From: Miscanthus floridulus
Taxonomy: Eukaryota > Streptophyta > Magnoliopsida > Poales > Poaceae
NCBI RefSeq assembly: GCF_019320115.1
Contig: NC_089581.1
Coordinates: forward strand, 10,975,707-11,039,706
Direction of reading: 5' to 3'
DNA: 64,000 bases
Shown here piece after piece: positions 21,876 to 33,724 of this stretch (the first letter of the stretch is position 1; each line of letters starts with the position of its first letter). A program made the position numbers and the translations under genes. The notes beneath the pieces are model-generated. The model worked only from the letters and a program-made list of their open reading frames with translations. It was not told the origin of the DNA and searched no databases.

Positions 21876-22224
21876 CCGTGCTTTCCCTTCATCTATAAAA
21901 GAGGACACAGGATGCCCCATGAAAGGGGATCAAGATCTCGACATGGGGGATAAAAATACAAGAGCACGACACGAGCATATGGCTGAGCGACAAGCAAGCT
22001 CTCAGCACCTATTCACTCCTTCCACCAGAGGCTTGGGATCCACTCCCTCTCTCGCCTATTTGTAACCCCTACTATAAACTAAGTGCCGGTAACATGAGCA
22101 GCAATGAACTGAATGTAGGGACGTTCTGCCTGAACCAGTATAAACCCTTATGTCCTCCGAGCACACCATCTGAGTCAGACGCATAAATACAAGTTTACTC
22201 ATCGGTGGTCCAAAAACACCGATA
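21876..22224 (+). repeat. Gypsy LTR, right fragment
   Basis: Continuation of the Gypsy LTR after the Copia insertion. It contains CTATAAAAGAGG, a TATA box at 21894-21900, and ends near 22224 just before the primer-binding region. The LTR terminal dinucleotide reads TA rather than CA, consistent with one C to T change. Confidence 0.7.
21894..21900 (+). promoter_or_regulatory. TATA box of the Gypsy LTR
   Basis: TATAAAA lies 15 bp from the Copia insertion point, in an LTR, about 330 bp before the primer-binding region. The Copia insertion therefore separates the U3 sequences from the core promoter. Confidence 0.6.
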
Positions 22225-22225
22225 G

Positions 22226-22243
22226 TTGGTGCGCCAGGTAGGA
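22226..22243 (+). promoter_or_regulatory. Primer-binding region of the Gypsy element
   Basis: TTGGTGCGCCAGGTAGGA follows the LTR. A related sequence, TTGGCACGCCTGGCGGGA, occupies the same place in the non-autonomous element at 29610-29627, which ties the two families to the same priming type. I did not assign the tRNA. Confidence 0.6.
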
Positions 22244-22349
22244 CTTTTTGTGTGTCTTGACGTCCACATCAGGCCTCAGATGGCTAGTCATGGTGTCAGC
22301 TAGGTCCCAGGCGCGCATGTGCGCTTCGGAAACCTAGACTTCATCATTA

Positions 22350-23411
22350 CGATGGAGGGAGAGTTGGCGCAGGTTCCCACAGCCGTCCAGCCTCTCCACT
22401 TTGTCGGCCTCGATGCGATCGCCGAGACGCTTGAGGAGATGTAGCTGCACGCACCGAAGGCCCATGCCCCTGGGAGTGACCAGCTCTTCGGCTTTGATTA
22501 TGGGAGGTTAGAGCGCCAGCTCGATGCCTTCTAAAGACCCCAACCATCCTAGGTGGACCTGTGCTGCCTCACCTTCGCATTTGCCAATGTCATGATGTAG
22601 CTTGCCAGAGGAAAGCCTCTCTCCCCGAAATACATCATCCAGAGTGCCCCAACAACGCTCCTGTTTGATCTATGCAATGCCGTAGAGACCGTTGGCCACC
22701 TTGTGGCGCAGCGCATGCCCCCATCCCCTACGAACGATGAGTTCATGGGGATGACCGAATATGTCATGAAATCTTTCCATGACCTTCTCATGGATGTCGC
22801 CTGATGTCGTCGACATCGACGTCATAGGAGTTTTCCTGTTCAGGACCACCTACGCGTCCCTGGTTCACAAGCTAGGATGTAAGGGGCCACGAACCACCAA
22901 GGAGCTCCTCGACATCACCACCAGCCATGTCTCGGGCGACGAGGCGATTAGGGTGATTTTTTACCGCCCTAAGAGCAAGGCAAAGCGAGACAAGGACACC
23001 GGCAAAGGCACCTCCAACCACCCCAATAAGAAGAAGAACAAGCAGTGGTGCGAGGGCTCGCTCATAGCTATTGCCGATCGCAAGGGGGTCGAAAGCCTAC
23101 CGAGGGTACCCAAACTACTTTGAGAAACTGCTCGAAGGGCCATGCCCGAACCATGCTTTCCCTATCAAGCACCTATACAAGGACTACATCCTCATGACGC
23201 AGTTCTTGTCCAGAGGATCCAATAAGGGGGAGCATAGGAAGGAGCCCAAGCCGACTGTAGACGACGTCGAGGGGAAGGACTGTAGATTTTTTACGCTGGA
23301 TGGCTGCCTCATGATCTTTGGAGGGTCAACGACCTATGACTCCAAGCGCCACCAGAAGCTTACACGTCGCGAGGTCTATATGACCGAGCTGACCGCGCCT
23401 TCCTTCCTCTA
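22350..23411 (+). pseudogene. Gypsy gag region
   Basis: The frame starts at 22350-22352 with ATGGAGGGAGAG and shows capsid-like segments over several frames, including YASLVHKLGCKGPRTTKEL and the basic, nucleocapsid-like NKKKNKQWCEGSLIAIADRK. There are in-frame TAG codons near 22443, 22534 and 22551 and frameshifts near 22800 and 23080. It leads directly into the protease. RIRE2-type gag is a family assignment from these segments. Confidence 0.7.
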
Positions 23412-25970
23412 ATGGTCAGAGTTCGCCATAACCTTTGATCGGACTGACCACCCAGAAAGTGTCCCATGGCTGAGAAGATATCCTCTCGTGGTTGACCCGA
23501 TCATCGGCATGAAGTGGCTCACCAAGGTGCTGATGGATGGAGGCAGCGACCTCAACATCATGTACGCTAAAACGCTCAACGCCATGGGCTTCGACCGATC
23601 GTGCATCTGGCTAACCAGGGCACCTTTCCATAGCATCGTGCCTGGAAAGCAGGTCGTGCCACTTGGGCAGATCGATCTGCCCATTACCTTCAGGAATCTA
23701 ACCAATTATAGGACAGAGACCCTTACCTTTGAGGTGGTCGGGTTCCACGGGACCTACCATGCCATCCTAGGACATCCATGCTACGTGAAGTTCATGTCTG
23801 TCCCCAACTACACCTATCTGAAGTTAAAGATGCCAGGTCCATGTGGGGTCATCACCATCGACACCTCCTTCTAGCGTGCCTATGAGTGTCAGGTCGAGTG
23901 CTGCGAACACGTGGTGGAAATTATCACCTCCAAAGAGCTTGCGGCCATCAGGGAGGAGGTCGTCAAAGAAGCACCTGACCCCAAGTGGTCGGCTGAGTCT
24001 TTTGAGCCTATAGAGGACGCTAAGGAGGTCCTCATGGGCAAAGCGGTGCATATTGGCACCATGCTTTCCTCTGAATAAGACAGAGCGCTTGCCGACTTCC
24101 TCCGCGCCAATAGAGACATCTTTGCGTGGAGACCCTCGGACATGTCAGGCATTTTGAGAGAAGTCACCGAGAACACCTTAAATATCAGGCTAGGCTCCAA
24201 GCTAGTGAAGCAGCGCCTACGTCGGTTTGACGAAGAGAAACACAGGGCCATCGACGAGGAGATTGTGAAGCTTTTGGTGGCTGGGTTCATCAAGGAAGTA
24301 TACCACCGTGAGTGGTTAGCCAATCCTGTTCTTGTACCAAAAAAGAGTGGGAAATAGAGAATGTGTATTGACTACACGGGTCTCAACAAAGCGTGTCCAA
24401 AGGATCCGTTTCCTTTGCCATGCATAGACCAAGTAGTCGACTCGACCTCGGGGTGCGAAACCCTTTGCTTCCTTAATGCGTACTCTAGATACTATCAAAT
24501 CACGATGAAAGAGTCCGACCAGCTCGTGACATCTTTTATCACCCTGTTCGGATTGTTCTGCTATGTCACAACGCCATTAGGTCTGAAGAACACGGGGGCA
24601 ACGTACCAAAATTACATGCTCAAGTGTTTTGGGGATCTCATCGGGCGGACCGTTGAGGCCTACATGGATGACGTCGTGGTCAAGTCCAAACAGGCTGACT
24701 AGTTCATAGCTGACCTAGAGCAGACCTTTGCGAAACTTTGAGAAAATGACATCAAGCTCAACCCCGAGAAGTGCGTTTTTAGGGTCCCAAGGGGTATGCT
24801 GCTGGGTTTTATCATCTCCGAGCATGGCATTGAAGCCAACCCAGAGAAGATCTTGACCATCATGAGGATGGGCCCGATTCAGAACATAAAGAGGGTACAG
24901 TGAGTTATAGGGTGCCTCGTCGCACTTAGTCGCTTTATTTCATGCCTCGATGAATGAGGTCTTCTCCTCTATCGGCTTCTGAAAAAGGCCAACCATTTCG
25001 AATGGACACCCGAGGCCTAGGAGGCACTTGACATGATCAAGCAACTCCTGATGAAGGCCCCGATCCTAGTCCCTCCGACCAATGGGGAACTGCTTCTGCT
25101 CTATATTGGGGCCACCACACAAGTGGCCAGCGCCGCCCTGGTGATAGAGCGAGAAAAAGAGAGACATGCCCTCAAAATGTAGTGTCCCATGTACTTTGTT
25201 AGCGAGGTCTTGTTCGATTCCAAGACTCTCTACCCCTAAATCTAGAAACTCCTATATGTCATCCTTATCGCCAAGAAGTTGCATCACTACTTCGAGTCAT
25301 CTGGTGATGGTCGTGATGTCCTTCCCTCTCGGCGAGGTCATCCAAAACTAGGATGCCACAGGAAGAATCATGAAGTGGGCACTCAAGCTGATGGGTCAAA
25401 GCATTTCATATGCCCCTCGGATGACCATCAAGTCCCAAGTGCTGTCAGGTTTTGTTGCAGAGTGGATCAAGATCTAAATGCCGCTAGCAGTCATCGACCA
25501 AGAGTACTCGACGATGTACTTTGATAGATCGTTGATGAAGAAAGGCACTGGCATGGGGGTGGTCTTTGTTTCACCCATCGGGGTACGCATGAGGTACATC
25601 GTTCGCATCCATTTCCCCTCCTCCAACAATGTGGCCAAGTATGAGGCACTCATCAATGGCCTACGCATCGCCATCAAGTTGGGTATCCGATGGCTTGATG
25701 TCCGGGGTGACTCCCAGCTGATCATCGACCAAGTCATGAAGGAATCAAGTTGCCACAACTCCAAGATGGTTGCGTATTGCCGAGAAGTTCACCAGCTGGA
25801 GGACAAGTTTGATAGTCTCAAGCTCAATCACATCCCAAGGCGTCTCAACGAGGCGGCCGACACGCTGGCAAAAATGGCGTCTGACCGAGAGCCGGTGCCG
25901 ACGAGCATCTTCACCAGCGATCAGTGTAAGCCCTTGATCCGCTACGAGGAGCCAGAATAGACCGGTGATG
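23412..25970 (+). pseudogene. Gypsy protease, reverse transcriptase and RNase H
   Basis: The protease domain carries VLMDGGSDLNIMYAKTL (a DGGS variant of the active site). RT follows with FIKEVYHREWLANPVLVPKK, KACPKDPFPLP and the catalytic YMDD in EAYMDDVVVKSKQAD (about 24658-24702). RNase H sequence continues to about 25440, then a second archaeal-type RNase H starts near 25478 (YFDRSLMKKGTGMGVVF, with LRGDSQL-like VRGDSQLIIDQV), ending near 25957. Stops are numerous and mostly CAG or CAA to TAG/TAA, for example the two in YP-stop-I-stop-KLLYV near 25240; one TGG to TAG change is at 24355. Frameshifts lie near 25440. Dual RNase H places this in the Tat lineage. Confidence 0.85.
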
Positions 25971-27654
25971 GGCCGCCTGCCCTGGGCTCAGGGGCTAACC
26001 AGCCGGCTGCTCTATCCGACCCCAAAGTCATGGAGCTTGACGAGGATCCAGCGATAGAGCCCGACCCTCTGGCTGACTAAAGGACGTCTTGCCTCAACTA
26101 CCTCCTTCGTGAGGCACTACCGATGGACAAAATGGAGGCTCGGCGGCTCGCGTGTCATGCCAAGTCCTTTGTCGTTATTGAGGGTGAGCTCTACAGGCGA
26201 AGCCACACCAGGATCCTACAACGTTGCATCCCCATCAAACAAGGGAAGTAGTTGCTGAGTGATAACCATGGTGGGGTCTATGTAAGCCTGGGCAAAATAC
26301 CCGATACCCATTACCCGTACCCGAATTACCCGAACCCGGACCCGAATTACCCGAACCCGAGGTACCCGATCCCAAATTCGGATAGCGATTTTGATTACCC
26401 GAAATTAGTTTGGGTAATTCGGGTAATATCCCCTGGTACCCAAACTACCCGAACTACCCAAAGATTTGTTTTGTCTTTGTATTCATCATGTGTTGTTAGC
26501 TGAACCATTTAACTTATCACTTTATTAGAATATAATTCTCTCTATTTGAATGAGTGACTGTAATATATTATTCTCTATAAATTGCTATTGAAATTCTATA
26601 TAAATTGCTGCTGAAATTATGTATAAATCGCTACTGAAATTTAGTGTAGTTTGTTGTTTTCTGTAAATTTGGGTATATCGGGTAATACCCGAACCCGAAC
26701 CCGAATTATCGGGTATCCGAATTTGCGGGTAGTGTTTTTTCGGGGGTAATATCGGGTAGCAATTTTTATTACCCGAATTTTGAATTACCCGAATTACCCG
26801 ACCCGAAAAAATCGAGTAACCCGAACGCCCAGGCTTGGGTCTATGGGCACCATGCCACACCTAGGACCCTAGTCGGAAACACATTCCGACAAGGCTTCTA
26901 CTGGCTGACCGCAGTAGCCGACGCTGAACAGATTGTGCGCGCCTGTGAAGGGTGTCAATACTACGCTCAGCAGACCCACCTGCTGACTTAAGCACTCCAA
27001 ACGATCCCCATCATATGGCCGTTCATAGTCTGGGGGCTCAATCTGGTCGAACCTCTCAAGAGGGCGCCTAGGGGCTATACGCACTTGCTTGTCACCATAG
27101 ACAAGTTTACAAAGTGGATAGAGGCTCGACCGATCTCCACGATCAAGTTCGAGCAAGCCGTGTTGTTCTTCCTTAACATCGTCCATCGCTTTGGAGTCCC
27201 GAACTCCATTATCACGGACAATGGCACGTAGTTCACCAGGAAAAAGTTCCTCTAATTCTGCGATGAATACCACATGCGTGTCGATTCGGCCACCGTGGAG
27301 CACCCCCGCACGAATGGGCAGGTCGAGCGCGCGAACAGCATGGTCCTGCAAGACCTTAAGCCTAGGATCTTCAACCGGTTGAACAAGTTTGGAAGATGAT
27401 GGGTCGTGGAGCTTCCCGTGGTGCTTTGGAGCCTAAGGATGACCCCCAGCCGGGCCACCGACTACATGGTATTCTTCATGGTCTATGGTTCCAAGGCTAT
27501 CCTCCCAACCGACCTCGATTATGGAGCACCGAGGGTCAGGGCGTATGACGAATAGGGAGCCAAGGTATCCCTTGAGGATGCCATAGACCAGCTAGATGAA
27601 GCGCGCGACGTTGCTCTGCTCTGCTCGACCAAGTACCAGCAAGCGTTGCACCAG
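25971..27654 (+). pseudogene. Gypsy integrase, interrupted by a MITE and by a large LTR element
   Basis: The N-terminal part (LNYLLREALPMDKMEARRL) leads to the zinc domain, which is split by the hAT-like MITE at 26283-26837; HHATPRTLVGNTFRQGFYW and CEGCQYYAQQ resume after it. The core shows VTIDKFTKWIEA, FGVPNSIITDNGT and NGQVERANSMVLQ, giving the D, D and E positions. At 27654 the frame is cut by the 11.5-kb element and continues at 39138. Stops include TAG at 27229 and TAA at 27253. Confidence 0.85.
26283..26837. mobile_element. hAT-like MITE rich in ACCCGA motifs
   Basis: A 555-bp element with 11-bp inverted ends TAAGCCTGGGC / GCCCAGGCTTG (one mismatch) and an exact 8-bp target duplication GGTCTATG (26275-26282 and 26838-26845). 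An 8-bp duplication and GGGC-type ends indicate the hAT superfamily. The left 140 bp and right 180 bp are packed with ACCCGA/ACCCGAA and its inverse TTCGGGT; the centre is AT-rich and non-coding. Removing the element and one duplication restores the flanking integrase reading. Confidence 0.92.
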
Positions 27655-29604
27655 TGTTTACACCAAAATTTGGATGGCCATGAAATATTATTAGCTAAAC
27701 GACACATGCGTGCATCACATGAATAGGAGAGAATATCAAGAGGTGCCAGCAAGATTAAAGCCAAGGAGATATACATGTATATGTGATCAGTAGACTTGCA
27801 TGGTTGGCTATTATGGGTACTCAAGCAAGTATGGCCAATTAATATACTTTGGCCGCATCTGTTCGGTTTAGTTGATACGGAGTATATGGGAAGGCTCACG
27901 TGGGAGAAAAGGAAGACAACCAGGATTGGGATAATTCCGCTGGACTGCAGAAGAGTCTTGGTCGCTGGGGATGTGCACGTGGAGAACTATGCAAGATATA
28001 CATCGTATACGTGAGAGAAAAGCAAAGGAAAATAGTATTTTAATGAAAGGAGCAAGGATACGCATCATGCATGTACGTACATATCCGTGGCAGGCTAAGT
28101 TGTATATTCGTATATGTGCTTGGCAAAGTAATGTATACTAGATTTTTTGCCGGTTGAACCGAACAAGACAAAGGTATGTATTGAACAAAAACCTTCAACA
28201 TCGGGGATTCTATAGAAGGGGGGCTAGAGTCTGTATATTTTGAGATTTCCTTTTAGATATTTTCTTGTGAGCCAAGTTTCGTACGTCCTTAGTCCTTAGC
28301 CCAGCGTATAAATATAAACCCCCGGCCATTATATCAAAGATATACATACATCAATCAAAATCAGTCTTTATTTTTTTTTTGGCTTCACGCCAACGCCCTT
28401 AGGAGTAGGAGTAATGTAGATCTCGACGATTTCTTCAACAAGTAGGGCTGCATCGATCTGGTCGACCTTCAACTTGTCTGTGAGTACCGTCACGGCTCAT
28501 ACTTTTGTTTGTAAGGCTGCATCGGTCTGGCTGACCTCTTATGAACTTTAGTATAAGTTAGTTTTCGATCCTTATCCAGTTCAAGTATGACTGTCATCGG
28601 TTAAGCTCGATCTCTCGAATTAGATTAAGGTCAAGTTACCGGCTCTACCTAAGGGTGGCATCCTTCAGATAGATTCATTAAGTTATCGATCTTGCTGATG
28701 TTATTATTGTCATTAGTTTTAGCAATATCAACCTGCCCGGTTGAGATTGATCTAGATCGGTCTCACATCCTTTTAGTCCATCATTTATTTTGCTATATTG
28801 TGATAATTTTTACTTTAAACGATGGATTATGTTTTATCGGCCGTTCTACTTCGATCTTTATCGTGCATAGTACGCGGCCAAGGCATGTCTGATCTTGAGT
28901 AGGTTTATTAGCTAGTTGAATCTGATCTATAGCTCGCTATTATGGCTGTAACGATCCGGTCGATCTCCACTGTTAGCACTTTAAATCAGAGTATACTAGT
29001 TGATAGATTTGCTTTCGGACAGGCATGACCCTGGCTGTTTGCTATGCCTGCATCAACTAAATAGCCGATTGCCCACACTTTAACGCTCATAGTATGTTTT
29101 TATGATTATGTTAAATGTGAATAGATCTGTTTACTTTAAAGGTTTAATCTATTATCTTTATTATGGCTGCCATCGATCGTTCACATGTTATGCCTCTATC
29201 TTCTACCTGACTCGGCTATTTTAGCCGATAGATTATGCTTCCATGCTAGATCTATGAATATCGGTCATTATCCTCATGCCATCATCATTCAACAATGGTC
29301 GATTGCTTCTATTTCAATATATTTTTATCTAAGGACATGCTGGATATCAACTCTTTAGTCGATGGCCATATCAATCGGTTGTTTAGCCACATATCGGAAC
29401 TGTCTGGTGCAACAGCGGCATGTTCTACCTTAAATTACTGACTATTTTTTTCTTGTCAATTGCAAGGTCAAATTGACTGGCATGCCTTCGGTCTCGAAAC
29501 CGACCGATCCTGTGTTTGAAGCCAAGCGGATCTCCGGGCTTACTCCAAGCAGATCTTTCCGGCTTGCTGTGTGTTGATCACATCGTCACATTTTTGTGTC
29601 AACA
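27655..29604 (+). repeat. 5' LTR of the non-autonomous element
   Basis: Aligns with 37118-39132 from TGTTTACACC through the final TGTCAA. It includes the shared phrase of a probable TATA box at 28305-28312 (GTATAAATATAAA). No coding content; open frames at 27796 and 28692 recur in the other LTR. Confidence 0.9.
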
Positions 29605-30971
29605 CGCGTTTTGGCACGCCTGGCGGGACAACGATCGTTTGATTAGGAGTCAGATATATCCAAAGTTGAATACATCAGTCAATTCTTGGCTCAATGCGGG
29701 GAGGCATCGGCTAAACTAAATGAAGCTTTCAGATTTAGTATTGGTTGAGCAGCAATAAGGAGAATCGGCTATGGAAGAATTTTGGAACATATTATATTAT
29801 ATTATATTCCAAAATTGGGAGCCGATGTGTTAACACCAAAATGTGACTCGGAAGCTTGGTGCTTGGTATACAACATCAAGTCTAGCAGTTGTACATTAAT
29901 CATCAAGCAAGAAAGGTATTCAATTTGGTATAGAAATGTCGTCCCTCCAACCATTAGTGACAGCCATCAGCCGATCGATGCTCCAATTGTATCGGTAGTT
30001 TTGCATGGCATGTCTACTCCCCAAGCTGATATACTACAAGCATTACCATCAGATTCAAAAGCCGATAAAATATCAATGGACATCTTCCTCCGATTAACAT
30101 GGTTGATGGTGGGTCATCTGGCTCTTATTAAAAGCTGATGGCCAAGTCTATGGTTCTTGTATTATAAAAGTTAAAATATTGGGTGTCGTCGATTCAAAGG
30201 TTGCCAAGAAAAAGGAGAAGTAATTCAGTCTCCACACATCGGTTGCAGTTCACCACCGTGAGTTGGCTATTGAGGAGCCGATGTAAGAAGAAGTCGATTG
30301 AATTCAATCCATTAAGATTATCGACTCAAGAAGGGTAGACTTGGATGGAGGATAGTTAATATGTTGAATGCATGCGCGAAGGAAAAGAAAGCAAGATAAT
30401 TACAAAAGATGCATGCATGACGCGGTTGGACATGGTTCGTCATCAAAGGGCATCATCAGAAGATTCCCCACTTCTATCGGCCCCAGGCGTTTGATTGACG
30501 GTACGATGATACAACCACACCAGCAACATTCTAATAGCAGGAGCATGACTTCGATCATTTTTGGCAACTACTGAGCTGAGTGGCACCAGCACCTGTTCAA
30601 CTCTCCCTTGTCTCTTTATGGTGCGAGATTAAACGCAGATGCTGATGGACCCAGTGTTGCCTCGGGTGTTGGTGGCAAACATGCATCGTACGTCGCCGCA
30701 CTAGTCTCTGCCAACGGCGGGTAGGAATAGTCCAGCACCTAGTGCTGAAAGCTTCAAGAAGCCGAAGGAACAAATATTATCATTGGCACATAGCATTTGA
30801 AAGAAGACCATCAGTTGGAAGTTATTGGAGTATATTTTTCTAACATTGGTATGGCAATTAGCCGATGGGTTGAATTCATGGGTGACAATGACAGGCTAAT
30901 TTGTCCGCTTCAAAATTGAGTACAATTATATTGCATTGGCTATAACATGAACCAAGAGGTTTGGTGATTGC

Positions 30972-31147
30972 CAGGGAAGGACCTACAGGGTATGCAGGGT
31001 GGGCCACCGCATATCCTGGGGTCCGCCAGTCATAGAGATAGGTAGAAAATTTCAATGTAAAAAATTAAAAAAGGAAATTTTCACCGAATTGCATAAGAAA
31101 TTTTTTTGCTGCGCATATCCAAAGGTAAAAACCTAGGTCCGTCACTG
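30972..31147. mobile_element. 176-bp hAT-like MITE
   Basis: Ends CAGGGAAGGACCTAC and GTAGGTCC-type inverse (CAGTGACGGACCTAG read from the right end), matching at 12 of 15 positions, with an exact 8-bp target duplication GTGATTGC (30964-30971 and 31148-31155). It is non-coding and sits in the interior of the non-autonomous LTR element. Confidence 0.9.
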
Positions 31148-31989
31148 GTGATTGCTTGCAAATGTTAGAATGTATGGCTATCGACGCATACAAAATCTTC
31201 TGGGATTTCAGGCACTGTACATTTGCATGACTGCATGCTTGGTAATGATGTTGCTCCCCACACAAAATTGGATTAACTAGGGTCGACAAATACATCTTAG
31301 GCTTATCGGCTACAGCACGGCCGATAAGGCGCTCTGATCACTAGTTGGCCTTTCCGAAGCTAATATGGCTATCAGCACAAAAAGATTCAACGTGGCCAAG
31401 TTCTGGTTACGTGGTACGGACTAATCTACAGCCGGCGCACCGTTAAGGGTCAATCGGCTATTGATTAGCCAACAATTCCCCAGCTGGTTTTTGAACTGCC
31501 GATAGGCATTTATTCTTGTCAATCGGCTCAGAATGGAAAAAATCAAGACGTTAAGCCGATAGGAACCTTTATGTGGTGACCAGACTATCGGCTGAAGGAG
31601 ACTAAGGCAACAATGTTTATAGTTAATTTAGTTATTTGCATGAGCCAAATCAATCTATAAAAGCTAAAGAAAGGATGGAAGCTCGGATTATTTTAAGAGT
31701 CAAGAAGCAGTACTCCTAGCAATCTACGTGAGGGAAAGTAAAATAAAAGGAAACAATAAAATGCGTGCAGTCAATGCTTCAGCGAGAGCCGATGGAGAGT
31801 GTGTACGTATCAGCCTGTTGCTATCGTCTGCTCTTCACATCCACTGGCTTTACCTTCATCTCCATCAGCTCAGTTCTGTGCTTCTACATCCGGCAGAGAG
31901 CAGATGCCAGCAGGGAAGGCAACAAACAAGAAAGAGAAGAAGAATCGGCTCTTGGAGAGAGGAATCAGCTGTTCAAGAAAGAAAAATCG

Positions 31990-32013
31990 GCTATATATAT
32001 ATATATATATATA
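31990..32013. repeat. TA microsatellite
   Basis: A run of about eleven TA/AT dinucleotides inside the interior of the non-autonomous element. Confidence 0.9.
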
Positions 32014-32552
32014 CATCAAAAAAAGGGCGATAATAGGCATATCTCATCGGTTGAGGTGAATATGATGCTAATCCTTCCTATACATCACAAAGCTGCATAA
32101 TGGCACGAAATAGAAAGGGTCACACGATCGGCCAAATCATATCAATACAATTATACAAGTCTTCACGGAGGGAACGGTTGTCTCGTGAATCCTTTCATCG
32201 GCTATTTCCTCTTCTATATGTGTTGGGTAGCCGATAGAAAAATAGCTTGAGCTAATATGATCCTACAGCCAGCAAGTCAGTTGCTGATATTATTCAAGCC
32301 TGCTCATCTAGATGGCTATATCGGCTACACGTTCTTTAATTATCGATATTTTAATGGCTGGTTGGACAACCTTGAAACCAATGAAGGAACTAGGATGAAG
32401 AGCTAGAGCTTCGCGGATTCATCTGTCCAGACGCCCTTGAGTCAAGACCAACACATTCTGTTGAGAAGTCAGTGTCCAACATAACCAAACTAGCCATGCT
32501 CCTCACAACCATCGTCGGTGACTTGCCGCTCACCGTTGCTACCCAGAGTTAG

Positions 32553-32610
32553 CAACCACAACGGATCAGAGTCTAGTCAAACAACCACAACGGATCAGAG
32601 TCTAGTCAAA
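32553..32610. repeat. Exact 29-bp tandem duplication
   Basis: The 29-bp unit starting CAACCACAACGGATCAGAGT is present twice without differences at 32553-32581 and 32582-32610. The perfect identity suggests a recent event compared with the surrounding diverged sequence. Confidence 0.9.
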
Positions 32611-33724
32611 AGCCAGCGAGCAAAACAAGCAAGCGAAAAGGAAGCCATGATCTTCGTCTTCAGGGGTGCAGCTTGCGGAGGAGCCGGATCATGACGCCAC
32701 AAAATCTTTGGACACTCTAGAGATTGTGCTGACAAGATCTACACAGCGGGCTGACGAGAGCGCCACGGAAAATGATGATGATACAACGCTGACCGATCAG
32801 AGACAACACGACGCAGCCGTAATGGTGACATTCCATCGTGCAATTCATATGCACCAACGGCTAGAAGAGTTCGACATACAAGCAAGAAAATTACGTTCTC
32901 CAACATGATGCCGGGTACGATCAACATCGCCACCAATGGCGTTAGGATGCCGGAGGTGTTGCCATGATGCCATAATGATGCGAGGTTGCTGGAACGGAGA
33001 GTGGCACCAGGATAACCAAGACGTGTGATGGCGACACCGCGAAACTGCCGGAAGTTGGGGTGGTGAGATCGACATCAAGACGGTGAGGATACCTGGTTGG
33101 TTTGCAATATCCCAGTACGTGCATGAGTAAACAAATTCATCGAGATGAGAAGCACATGCATGCATTGCTATGAGTTCAGCGCAAGTTACCTAGTTAGCTC
33201 GTTGAAAACTTCCACGAACGAAGTTTCCCAGGATCGCTACAGTAAAGGCGCCGACTGGTGAATATAAGGAATTGCCACTGCCGATGTCTATACAAGGAAA
33301 GACAAGATGGCTGGCTATATATGCATGAGTACGTGATGTAAAGAAGCAATGAAGAAGCCAACCATCATGCATAAGTTTTAAGCCTCACGTGATTAATCTC
33401 CTACAACTAAAAAGAATAAAGTGTGGATATTTTTTGGTGCGACATTTGTTTTGATTCATCCGTCTACGCACGTCTGCAATCCCACGACATCTCCTTGACT
33501 GGATATTGCCTGTCATGTGATAGAGGAATCATGGTAAAATTAGAAAGTAGAAAATTATTGTGCTATCCATATACACATTGCATGTTTGCAAGCACCAGCA
33601 TACATGGCAACGAGCAAAAGGAAAGAGAATTAACACAGAAGGAAAGATAATTAAGACAAAAGGAACCTCTTTGCATTTCTGAGAACCTTGTCAAATCTAC
33701 CTACATTTAATTACTTCCCCTCTG

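Noticed and set aside
32666..32908. 80-residue frame within the non-autonomous element as a second captured gene
   Set aside because: No recognisable domain, no coding-like composition shift as strong as in the DUF295 segment; left unannotated.
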